Shown one piece after another: positions 37,701 through 48,689 of a stretch of DNA of 64,000 nt. The stretch comes from Hydractinia symbiolongicarpus (taxonomy: Eukaryota; Cnidaria; Hydrozoa; Anthoathecata; Hydractiniidae). The notes under the pieces were generated by a model. It was not told the DNA's origin. It made no database searches and worked only from the letters and a program-made list of their open reading frames with translations. The translations under genes and the position numbers were made by a program. The first letter of the stretch is position 1; every line of letters begins with the position of its first letter. The stretch covers positions 31,126,001 through 31,190,000 of the forward strand of contig NC_079883.1 in NCBI RefSeq assembly GCF_029227915.1. Direction: 5' to 3'.

Positions 37701-40700
37701 GCCGGCGATTAAACCTCTTTCATTAAGCGTCTCATCAAAAATGAAAACATTTTTGAAAACTACAAGTCTCATGCGCTTTAGTGGTAAAAAAAAATTTAAA
37801 AAATCGTTCGGGAAATGAGTTTACTCCCTGGGTACTTTCTTTGTATACTTTTGACTATACGGGCCAAGCCCGGGATTTACGGGAAATCGCGGGTTTTCGT
37901 TTGCCGGCGATTAAACTTCTTTTATTCAGCGTCTCATCAAAAATGAAATCATTTTTGAAAACTACAAGTCTCAAGCGTTTTAGTGGTGAAAAAAAAATTT
38001 AAAAAATCGTTCGGGAAATGAGTTTACTCCCTGGGTACTTTCTTTGTATACATTCGACTATACGGGCCAAGCCCGGGATTTACGGGAAATCGCGGGATTT
38101 CGTTTGCCGGCGATTAAACCTCTTTCATTAAGCGTCTCATCAAAAATGAAAACAGTTTTAAAAACTACAAGTCTCATGGGCTTTAGTGGTGAAATAATAA
38201 TTTAAAAAATCGTTCGGGAAATGAGTTTACTCCCTGGGTACTTTCTTTGTATACTTTTGCCTATACGGGCCGAGTCCGGGATTTACGGGAAGTCGCGGGT
38301 TTTCGTTTGCCGTCGATTAAACTTCTTTTATTCAGCGTCTCATCAAAAATGAAAACATTTTTAAAAACTACAAGTCTCATGGGCTTTAGTGGTGAAATAA
38401 TAATTTAAAAAATCGTTCGGGAAATGAGTTTACTCCCTGGGTACTTTCTTTGTATACTTTTGCCTATACGGGCCGAGTCCGGGATTTACGGGAAGTCGCG
38501 GGTTTTCGTTTGCCGTCGATTAAACTTCTTTTATTCAGCGTCTCATCAAAAATGAAAACATTTTTAAAAACTACAAGTCTCATGGGCTTTAGTGGTGAAA
38601 TAATAATTTAAAAAATCGTTCGGGAAATGAGTTTACTCCCTGGGTACTTTCTTTGTATACTTTTGACTATACGGGCCGAGTCCGGATTTACGGGAAGTCG
38701 CGGGTTTTCGTTTGCCGGCGATTAAACTTCTTTTATTCAGCGTCTCATCAAAAATGAAAACATTTTTAAAAACTACAAGTCTCATGGGCTTTAGTGGTGA
38801 AATAATAATTTAAAAAATCGTTCGGGAAATGAGTTTACTCCCTGGGTCCTTTCTTTGTATACTTTTGACTATACGGGCCGAGTCCGGATTTACGGGAAGT
38901 CGCGGGTTTTCGTTTGCCGGCGATTAAACTTCTTTTATTCAGCGTCTCATCAAAAATGAAAACATTTTTAAAAACTACAAGTCTCAAGCGTTTTAGTGGT
39001 GAAAAAAAAATTTGAAAAATCGTTCGGGAAATGAGTTTACTCCCTGGGTACTTTCTCTGTATACTTTTGACTATACGGGCCGAGTCCGGATTTACGGGAA
39101 GTCGCGGGTTTTCGTTTACCGGCGATTAAACTTCTTTTATTCAGCGTCTCATTAAAAATGAAAAGATTTTTAAAAACTACAAGTCTCAAGCGTTTTAGTG
39201 GTGAAAAAAAAATTTAAAAAATCGTTCGGGAAATGAGTTTACTCCCTGGGTGCTTTCTTTGTATACATTCGACTATACGGGCCAAGCCCGGGATTTACGG
39301 GAAATCGCGGGATTTCGTTTGCCGGCGATTAAACTTCTTTTTTTCAGCGTCTCATCAAAAATGAAAACATTTTTGAAAACTACAAGTCTCAAGCGTTTTA
39401 GTGGTGAAAAAATAAATTAAAAAATCGTTCGGGAAATGAGTTTACTTCCTGGGTACTTTCTTTGTATACTTTTGACTATACGGGCCAAGCCCGGGATTTA
39501 CGGGAAATCGCGGGTTTTCGTTTGCCGGCGATTAAACTTCTTTTATTCAGCGTCTCATCAAAAATGAAAACATTTTTGACAACTACAAGTCTTATGCGTT
39601 TTAGTGGTGAAAAAATAATTTAAAAAATCTTTCTGGAAATGAGTTTACTCACAGGGTACTTTCTTTTTATACATTCGACTATACGGGCCAAGCCCGGGAT
39701 TTACGGGAAATCGCGGGTTTTCGTTTGCCGGCGATTAAACCTCTTTCATTAAGCGTATCATCAAAAATGAAAACATTTTTGAAAACTACAAGTCTCATGC
39801 GTTTTAGTGGTGAAATAGTAATTTAAAAAATCGTTCGGGAAATGAGTTTGCACCCTGGGTACTTTCTTTGTATACTTTTGCCTATACGGGCCGAGTCCGG
39901 GATTTACGGGAAGTCGCGGGTTTTCGTTTGCCGGCGATTAAACCTCTTTCATTAAGCGTCTCATCAAAAATGAAAACATTTTTAAAAACTACAAGTCTTA
40001 TGCGTTTTATTGGTGATAAAATAATTTAAAAAATCGTTCTGGAAATGAGTTTACTCACAGGGTACTTTCTTTGTATACATTCGACTATACGGGCCGAGTC
40101 CGGGATTTACGGGAAATCGCAGGTTTTCGTTTGCCGGCGATTAAACTTCTTTTATTCAGCGTCTCATCAAAAATGAAAACATTTTTAAAAACTACAAGTC
40201 TCATGGGCTTTAGTGGTGAAATAATAATTTAAAAAATCGTTCGGGAAATGAGTTTACTCCCTGGGTACTTTCTTTGTATACATTCGACTATACGGGCCAA
40301 GCCCGGGATTTACGGGAAATCGCGGGTTTTCGTTTGCCGGCGATTAAACCACTTTTATTCAGCGTCTCATCAAAAATGAAAACATTTTTGAAAACTGCAA
40401 GTCTCATGCGTTTTAGTGGTAAAAAAAAAAATTTAAAAAATCGTTCGGGAAATGAGTTTACACCCTGGGTACTTTCTTTGTACACTTTTGACTATACGGG
40501 CCGAGTCCGGGATTTACGATAAAATCGCGGGTTTTCGTTTGCCGGCGATTAAACTTCGTTTATTCAGCGTCTCATCAAAAATGAAAACATTTTTAAAAAC
40601 TACAAGTCTTATGCGTTTTAGTGGTGAAAAAATAATTTAAAAAATCGTTCTGGAAATGAGTTGACTCACAGGGTACTTTCTTTGTATACATTCGACTATA

Positions 40701-43450
40701 CGGGCCAAGCCCGGGATTTACGGGAAATCGCGGGTTTTCGTTTGCCGGCGATTAAACCTCTTTCATTAAGCGTCTCATCAAAAATGAAAACATTTTTGAA
40801 AACTACAAGTCTCATGTGTTTTAGTGGTGAAATAGTAATTTAAAACATCGTTCGGGAAATGAGTTTACACCCTGGGTACTTTCTTTGTATACTTTTGCCT
40901 ATTCGGGCCGAGTCCGGGATATACGGGAAATCGCGGGATTTCGTTTGCCGGCGATTAAACCTCTTTCATTAAGCGTCTCATCAAAAATGAAAACATTTTT
41001 GAAAACTACAAGTCTCATGCGCTTTAGTGGTAAAAAAAAATTTAAAAAATCGTTCGGGAAATGAGTTTACTCCCTGGGTACTTTCTTTGTATACTTTTGA
41101 CTATACGGGCCAAGCCCGGGATTTACGGGAAATCGCGGGTTTTCGTTTGCCGGCGATTAAACTTCTTTTATTCAGCGTCTCATCAAAAATAAAATCATTT
41201 TTGAAAACTACAAGTCTCAAGCGTTTTAGTGGTGAAAAAAAAATTTAAAAAATCGTTCGGGAAATGAGTTTACTCCCTGGGTACTTTCTTTGTATACATT
41301 CGACTATACGGGCCAAGCCCGGGATTTACGGGAAATCGCGGGATTTCGTTTGCCGGCGATTAAACCTCTTTCATTAAGCGTCTCATCAAAAATGAAAACA
41401 GTTTTAAAAACTACAAGTCTCATGGGCTTTAGTGGTGAAATAATAATTTAAAAAATCGTTCGGGAAATGAGTTTACTCCCTGGGTACTTTCTTTGTATAC
41501 TTTTGCCTATACGGGCCGAGTCCGGGATTTACGGGAAGTCGCGGGTTTTCGTTTGCCGTCGATTAAACTTCTTTTATTCAGCGTCTCATCAAAAATGAAA
41601 ACATTTTTAAAAACTACAAGTCTCATGGGCTTTAGTGGTGAAATAATAATTTAAAAAATCGTTCGGGAAATGAGTTTACTCCCTGGGTACTTTCTTTGTA
41701 TACTTTTGCCTATACGGGCCGAGTCCGGGATTTACGGGAAGTCGCGGGTTTTCGTTTGCCGTCGATTAAATTTCTTTTATTCAGCGTCTCATCAAAAATG
41801 AAAACATTTTTAAAAACTACAAGTCTCATGGGCTTTAGTGGTGAAATAATAATTTAAAAAATCGTTCGGGAAATGAGTTTACTCCCTGGGTACTTTCTTT
41901 GTATACTTTTGACTATACGGGCCGAGTCCGGATTTACGGGAAGTCGCGGGTTTTCGTTTGCCGGCGATTAAACTTCTTTTATTCAGCGTCTCATCAAAAA
42001 TGAAAACATTTTTAAAAACTACAAGTCTCATGGGCTTTAGTGGTGAAATAATAATTTAAAAAATCGTTCGGGAAATGAGTTTACTCCCTGGGTCCTTTCT
42101 TTGTATACTTTTGACTATACGGGCCGAGTCCGGATTTACGGGAAGTCGCGGGTTTTCGTTTGCCGGCGATTAAACTTCTTTTATTCAGCGTCTCATCAAA
42201 AATGAAAACATTTTTAAAAACTACAAGTCTCAAGCGTTTTAGTGGTGAAAAAAAAATTTGAAAAATCGTTCGGGAAATGAGTTTACTCCCTGGGTACTTT
42301 CTCTGTATACTTTTGACTATACGGGCCGAGTCCGGATTTACGGGAAGTCGCGGGTTTTCGTTTACCGGCGATTAAACTTCTTTTATTCAGCGTCTCATTA
42401 AAAATGAAAAGATTTTTAAAAACTACAAGTCTCAAGCGTTTTAGTGGTGAAAAAAAAATTTAAAAAATCGTTCGGGAAATGAGTTTACTCCCTGGGTGCT
42501 TTCTTTGTATACATTCGACTATACGGGCCAAGCCCGGGATTTACGGGAAATCGCGGGATTTCGTTTGCCGGCGATTAAACTTCTTTTTTTCAGCGTCTCA
42601 TCAAAAATGAAAACATTTTTGAAAACTACAAGTCTCAAGCGTTTTAGTGGTGAAAAAATAAATTAAAAAATCGTTCGGGAAATGAGTTTACTTCCTGGGT
42701 ACTTTCTTTGTATACTTTTGACTATACGGGCCAAGCCCGGGATTTACGGGAAATCGCGGGTTTTCGTTTGCCGGCGATTAAACTTCTTTTATTCAGCGTC
42801 TCATCAAAAATGAAAACATTTTTGACAACTACAAGTCTTATGCGTTTTAGTGGTGAAAAAATAATTTAAAAAATCTTTCTGGAAATGAGTTTACTCACAG
42901 GGTACTTTCTTTTTATACATTCGACTATACGGGCCAAGCCCGGGATTTACGGGAAATCGCGGGTTTTCGTTTGCCGGCGATTAAACCTCTTTCATTAAGC
43001 GTATCATCAAAAATGAAAACATTTTTGAAAACTACAAGTCTCATGCGTTTTAGTGGTGAAATAGTAATTTAAAAAATCGTTCGGGAAATGAGTTTGCACC
43101 CTGGGTACTTTCTTTGTATACTTTTGCCTATACGGGCCGAGTCCGGGATTTACGGGAAGTCGCGGGTTTTCGTTTGCCGGCGATTAAACCTCTTTCATTA
43201 AGCGTCTCATCAAAAATGAAAACATTTTTAAAAACTACAAGTCTTATGCGTTTTATTGGTGATAAAATAATTTAAAAAATCGTTCTGGAAATGAGTTTAC
43301 TCACAGGGTACTTTCTTTGTATACATTCGACTATACGGGCCGAGTCCGGGATTTACGGGAAATCGCAGGTTTTCGTTTGCCGGCGATTAAACTTCTTTTA
43401 TTCAGCGTCTCATCAAAAATGAAAACATTTTTAAAAACTACAAGTCTCAT
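31720..43450 (+). repeat. 21-mer HOR, three tandem copies (unit 4261 bp; third shortened)
   Basis: A long variant series repeats exactly 4261 bp apart: 31752 to 36013 to 40274. Key markers are TACGATAAAATCG, GAGTTGACTCAC, CATGTGTTTTAG with TTTAAAACATCG, GGGATATACGGG, GAAATCATTTTT, AACAGTTTTAAAAAC, GGGTCCTTTC and TTCTTTTTATACATTCG. Only a handful of substitutions between copies were noticed, for example TTTTTCAAAAC near 32070 in copy 1 only and AAAAATAAAATC near 41189 in copy 3 only. Copy 3 runs 3246 bp between its markers at 39151 and 42397, exactly five monomers (1015 bp) less. Confidence 0.9.
31945..33974 (+). repeat. 5-mer duplication inside the 21-mer HOR (unit 1015 bp)
   Basis: Five monomers, from the GTACACTTTTGAC / TACGATAAAATCG type to the AACAGTTTTAAAAAC type, occur twice, at about 31945-32959 and 32960-33974. 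GTACAC lies at about 31957 and 32972. The same pair is present in the second HOR copy (about 36206-38235) but is single in the third (from about 40467). TCATAAAAAATG near 32457 distinguishes the first unit from the second. Confidence 0.88.
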
Positions 43451-43614
43451 GCGTTTTAGTGGTGAAATAGTAATTTAAAAAATCGTTCGGGAAATGAGTT
43501 TGCACCCTGGGTACTTTCTTTGTATACTTTTGCCTATACGGGCCGAGTCCGGGATTTACGGGAAGTCGCGGGTTTTCGTTTGCCGGCGATTAAACCTCTT
43601 TCATTAAGCGTCTC

Positions 43615-43817
43615 ATCAAAAATGAAAACATTTTTAAAAACTACAAGTCTTATGCGTTTTAGTGGTGAAAAAATAAATTAAAAAATCGTTCGGGAAATGA
43701 GTTTACACCCTGGGTACTTTCTTTGTATACTTTTGCCTATACGGGCCGAGTCCGGGATTTACGGGAAGTCGCGGGTTTTCGTTTGCCGGCGATTAAACTT
43801 CTTTTATTCAGCGTCTC
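43615..43817 (+). repeat. Chimeric monomer at a six-monomer deletion junction
   Basis: The left part (TTTTTAAAAAC, CTTATGCG) matches the TTTTATTGG monomer at 27586. The right part (AGTGGTGAAAAAATAAATT, ACACCCTGGG, CTTTTGCC) matches the monomer near 28803. Relative to module b1 the offset drops from 16029 bp upstream to 14812 bp downstream, a loss of about 1217 bp or six monomers. The crossover lies between monomer positions 38 and 47, within GCGTTTTA. Confidence 0.8.
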
Positions 43818-44340
43818 ATCAAAAATGAAAACATTTTTAAAAACTACAAGTCTCATGGGCTTTAGTGGTGAAATAATAATTTAAAAAATCGTTCGGGAAA
43901 TGAGTTTACTCCCTGGGTACTTTCTTTGTATACTTTTGACTATACGGGCCGAGTCCGGATTTACAGGAAGTCGCGGGTTTTCGTTTGCCGGCGATTAAAC
44001 TTCTTTTATTCAGCGTCTCATCAAAAATGAAAACATTTTTTAAAACTACAAGTCTCAAGCGTTTTAGTGGTGAAAAAAAAATTTAAAAAATCGTTCGGGA
44101 AATGAGTTTACTCCCTGGGTACTTTCTCTGTATACATTCGACTATACGGGCCAAGCCCGGGATTTACGGGAAATCGCGGGATTTCGTTTGCCGGCGATTA
44201 AACCTCTTTCATTAAGCTTCTCATCAAAAATGAAAACATTTTTGAAAACTACAAGTCTCAAGCGTTTTAGTGGTGAAAAAAAAATTTAAAAAATCGTTCG
44301 GGAAATGAGTTTACTCCCTGGGTACTTTCTTTGTATACAT

Positions 44341-44376
44341 TCGCAATCACGGACCAAGCCCGGGATTAACGGGAAA
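44341..44376 (+). other. Cluster of substitutions in one monomer
   Basis: The sequence reads TCGCAATCACGGACCAAGCC then CGGGATTAACGG. The equivalent monomer 14812 bp upstream (about 29529) reads TCGCCTATACGGGCCAAGCC then CGGGATTTACGG. Six differences fall in under 30 bp, while the flanking hundreds of bases are almost identical between the two modules. A clustered mutation, a conversion patch from an unsampled monomer or an assembly error could each explain it. Confidence 0.7.
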
Positions 44377-47300
44377 TCGCGGGATTTCGTTTGCCGGCGA
44401 TTAAACCTCTTTCATTAAGCCTCTCATCAAAAATGAAAACATTTTTGAAAACTACAAGTCTCATGCGTTTTAGTGGTAAAAAAAATATTTAAAAAATCGT
44501 TCGGGAAATGAGTTTACTCCCTGGGTACTTTCTTTGTATACTTTTGACTATACGGGCCGAGTCCGGGATTTACGGGAAATCGCAGGTTTTCGTTTGCCGG
44601 CGATTAAACTTCTTTTTTTCAGCGTCTCATCAAAAATGAAAACATTTTTGAAAACTACAAGTCTCATGCGTTTTAGTGGTGAAAAAATAAATTAAAAAAT
44701 CGTTCGGGAAATGAGTTTACTTCCTGGGTACTTTCTTTGTATACTTTTGACTATACGGGCCAAGCCCGGGATTTACGGGAAATTGCGGGTTTTCGTTTGC
44801 CGGCGATTAAACTTCTTTTATTCAGCGTCTCATCAAAAATGAAAACATTTTTGACAACTACAAGTCTTATGCGTTTTAGTGGTGAAAAAATAATTTAAAA
44901 AATCTTTCTGGAAATGAGTTTACTCACAGGGTACTTTCTTTGTATACATTCGACTATACGGGCCAAGCCCGGGATTTACGGGAAATCGCGGGTTTTCGTT
45001 TGCCGGCGATTAAACCTCCTTCATTAAGCGTATCATCAAAAATGAAAACATTTTTGAAAACTACAAGTCTCATGCGTTTTAGTGGTGAAATAGTAATTTA
45101 AAAAATCGTTCGGGAAATGAGTTTGCACCCTGGGTACTTTCTTTGTATACTTTTGCCTATACGGGCCGAGTCCGGGATTTACGGGAAGTCGCGGGTTTTC
45201 GTTTGCCGGCGATTAAAACTCTTTCATTAAGCGTCTCATCAAAAATGAAAGCATTTTTGAAAATTACAAGTCTCCTGCGTTTTAGTGGTTAAAAAAAATT
45301 TAAAAAATCGTTCGGGAAATGAGTTTACTCCCTGGGTACTTTCTTTGTATACATTCGACTATACGGGCCAAGCCCGGGATTTACGGGAAATCGCGGGTTT
45401 TCGTTTGCCGGCGATTAAACCACTTTTATTCAGCGTCTCATCAAAAATAAAAACATTTTTGAAAACTACAAGTCTCATGCGTTTTAGTGGTAAAAAAAAA
45501 AATTAAAAAATCGTTCGGGAAATGAGTTTACACCCTGGGTACTTTCTTTGTATACTTTTGACTATACGGGCCGAGTCCGGGATTTACGGGAAATCGCAGG
45601 TTTTCGTTTGCCGGCGATTAAACTTCTTTTATTCAGCGTCTGATCAAAAATGAAAACATTTTTGAAAACTACAAGTCTTATGCGTTTTAGTGGTGAAAAA
45701 ATAATTTGAAAAATTGTTCTGGAAATGAGTTTACTCACAGGGTACTTTCTTTGTATACATTCTACTATACGGGCCAAGCCCGGGATTTACGGGAAATCGC
45801 GGAATTTCGTTTGCCGGCGATTAAACCTCTTTCATTACGCGTCTCATCAAAAATGAAAACATTTTTGAAAACTACAAGTCTCATGCGTTTTAGTGGTGAA
45901 AAAATAAATTAAAAAATCGTTCGGGAAATGAGTTTACTTCCTGGGTACTTTCTTTGTATACTTTTGACTATACGGGCCAAGCCCGGGATTTACGGGAAAT
46001 CGCGGGTTTTCGTTTGCCGGCGATTAAACTTCTTTTATTCAGCGTCTCATCAAAAATGAAAACATTTTTGACAACTACAAGTCTTATGCGTTTTAGTGGT
46101 GAAAAAATAATTTAAAAAATCTTTCTGGAAATGAGTTTACTCACAGGGTACTTTCTTTGTATACATTCGACTATACGGGCCAAGCCCGGGATTTACAGGA
46201 AATCGCGGGTTTTCGTTTGCCGGCTATTAAACCTCTTTCATTAAGCGTATCATCAAAAATGAAAACATTTTTGAAAACTACAAGTCTCATGCGTTTTAGT
46301 GGTGAAATAGTAATTTAAAAAATCGTTCGGGAAATGAGTTTGCACCCTGGGTACTTTCTTTGTATACTTTTGCCTATACGGGCCGAGTCCGGGATTTACG
46401 GGAAGTCACGGGTTTTCGTTTGCCGGCGATTAAACCTCTTTCATTAAGCGTCTCATCAAAAATGAAAACATTTTTGAAAATTACAAGTCTCATGCGTTTT
46501 AGTGGTTAAAAAAAAATTAAAAAAATCGTTCGGGAAATGAGTTTACTCCCTGGGTACTTTCTTTGTATACATTCGACTATACGGGCCAAGCCCGGGATTT
46601 ACGGGAAATCGCGGGTTTTCGTTTGCCGGCGATTAAACCACTTTTATTCAGCGTCTCATCAAAAATGAAAACATTTTTGAAAACTACAAGTCTCATGCGT
46701 TTTAGTGGTAAAAAAAAAAATTTAAAAAATCGTTCGGGAAATGAGTTTACACCCTGGGTACTTTCTTTGTACACTTTTGACTATACGGGCCGAGTCCGGG
46801 ATTTACGATAAAATCGCGGGTTTTCGTTTGCCGGCGATTAAACTTCGTTTATTCAGCGTCTCATCAAAAATGAAAACATTTTTAAAAACTACAAGTCTTA
46901 TGCGTTTTAGTGGTGAAAAAATAATTTAAAAAATCGTTCTGGAAATGAGTTGACTCACAGGGTACTTTCTTTGTATACATTCGACTATACGGGCCAAGCC
47001 CGGGATTTACGGGAAATCGCGGGTTTTCGTTTGCCGGCGATTAAACCTCTTTCATTAAGCGTCTCATCAAAAATGAAAACATTTTTGAAAACTACAAGTC
47101 TCATGTGTTTTAGTGGTGAAATAGTAATTTAAAACATCGTTCGGGAAATGAGTTTACACCCTGGGTACTTTCTTTGTATACTTTTGCCTATTCGGGCCGA
47201 GTCCGGGATATACGGGAAATCGCGGGATTTCGTTTGCCGACGATTAAACCTCTTTCATTAAGCGTCTCATCAAAAATGAAAACATTTTTGAAAACTACAA

Positions 47301-47450
47301 GTCTCATGCGCTTTAGTGGTAAAAAAAAATTTAAAAAATCGTTCGGGAAATGAGTTTACTCCCTGGGTACTTTCTTTGTATACTTTTGACTATACGGGCC
47401 AAGCCCGGGATTTACGGGAAATCGCGGGTTTTCGTTTGCCGGCGATTAAA

Positions 47451-48689
47451 CCTCTTTTATTCAGCGTCTCATCAAAAATGAAAACATTTTTGACAACTAC
47501 AAGTCTTATGCGTTTTAGTGGTGAAAAAATAATTTAAAAAATCTTTCTGGAAATGAGTTTACTCACAGGGTACTTTCTTTGTATACATTCGACTATACGG
47601 GCTAAGCCCGGGATTTACGGGAAATCGCGGGTTTTCGTTTGCCGGCGATTAAACCTCTTTCATTAAGCGTATCATCAAAAATGAAAACATTTTTGAAAAC
47701 TACAAGTCTCATGCGTTTTAGTGGTGAAATAGTAATTTAAAAAATCGTTCGGGAAATGAGTTTGCACCCTGGGTACTTTCTTTGTATACTTTTGCCTATA
47801 CGAGCCGAGTCCGGGATTTACGGGAAGTCGCGGGTTTTCGTTTGCCGGCAATTAAACCTCTTTCATTAAGCGTCTTATCAAAAATGAAAACATTTTTGAA
47901 AATTACAAGTCTCATGCGTTTTAGTGGTTAAAAAAAAATTTAAAAAATCGTTCGGGAAATGAGTTTACTCCCTGGGTACTTTCTTTGTATACATTCGACT
48001 ATACGGGCCAAGCCCGGGATTTACGGGAAATCGCGGGTTTTCGTTTGCCGGCGATTAAACTTCGTTTATTCAGCATCTCATCAAAAATGAAACCATTTTT
48101 AAAAACTACAAGTCTTATACGTTTTAGTGGTGAAAAAATAATTTAAAAAATCGTTCTGGAAATGAGTTTACTCACAGGGTACTTTCTTTGTATACATTCG
48201 ACTATACGGGCCAAGCCCGTGATTTACGGGAAATCGCGGGTTTTCGTTTACCGGCGATTAAACCTCTTTCATTAAGCGTCTTATCAAAAATGAAAACATT
48301 TTTGAAAATTACAAGTCTCATGCGTTTTAGTGGTTAAAAAAAAATTTAAAAAATCGTTCGGGAAATGAGTTTACTCCCTGGGTACTTTCTTTGTATACAT
48401 TCGACTATACGGGCCAAGCCCGGGATTTACGGGAAATCGCGGGTTTTCGTTTGCCGGCGATTAAACTTCGTTTATTCAGCATCTCATCAAAAATGAAACC
48501 ATTTTTAAAAACTACAAGTCTTATACGTTTTAGTGGTGAAAAAATAATTTAATAATCGTTCTGGAAATGAGTTTACTCACAGGGTACTTTCTTTGTATAC
48601 ATTCGACTATACGGGCCAAGCCCGTGATTTACGGGAAATCGCGGGTTTTCGTTTACCGGCGATTAAACCTCTTTCATTAAGCGTCTCAT
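47451..48689 (+). repeat. Satellite monomers with a dimer duplication (406 bp)
   Basis: About 47870-48276 and 48277-48680 are two copies of a dimer marked by CGTCTTATC, CAGCATCTC, GAAACCATTTTT, CTTATACG and CCCGTGATTTACGG. CGTCTTATC lies at 47871 and 48277. The second copy has a shortened AATTTAATAATCG near 48546. The leading part (47.5-47.9 kb) matches 50.5-50.9 kb at an offset of 3043 bp (GGGCTAAGCCC at about 47599 and 50642). Confidence 0.75.

Larger units (their letters stand above)
25155..47450 (+). repeat. Composite HOR domain: modules a-b-c-a-c-a-c-a-b-c
   Basis: Three module types are defined by shared marker order. Module a is about 25155-27450, 33677-35980, 37938-40240 and 41184-43450. 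Module b is about 27450-31720 and 43450-46530. Module c is about 31720-33676, 35980-37937, 40240-41183 and 46530-47450. Supporting offsets: 8522 bp between a1 and a2 (ATTAAAAATGAAAAGAT at 26368 and 34890), 4261 bp between a2 and a3, 3246 bp between a3 and a4, and 14811-14812 bp between late b1/c1 and b2/c4 (31752 aligns with 46563). Boundaries are uncertain by tens of bases because exchanges fell in shared sequence. Confidence 0.8.
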
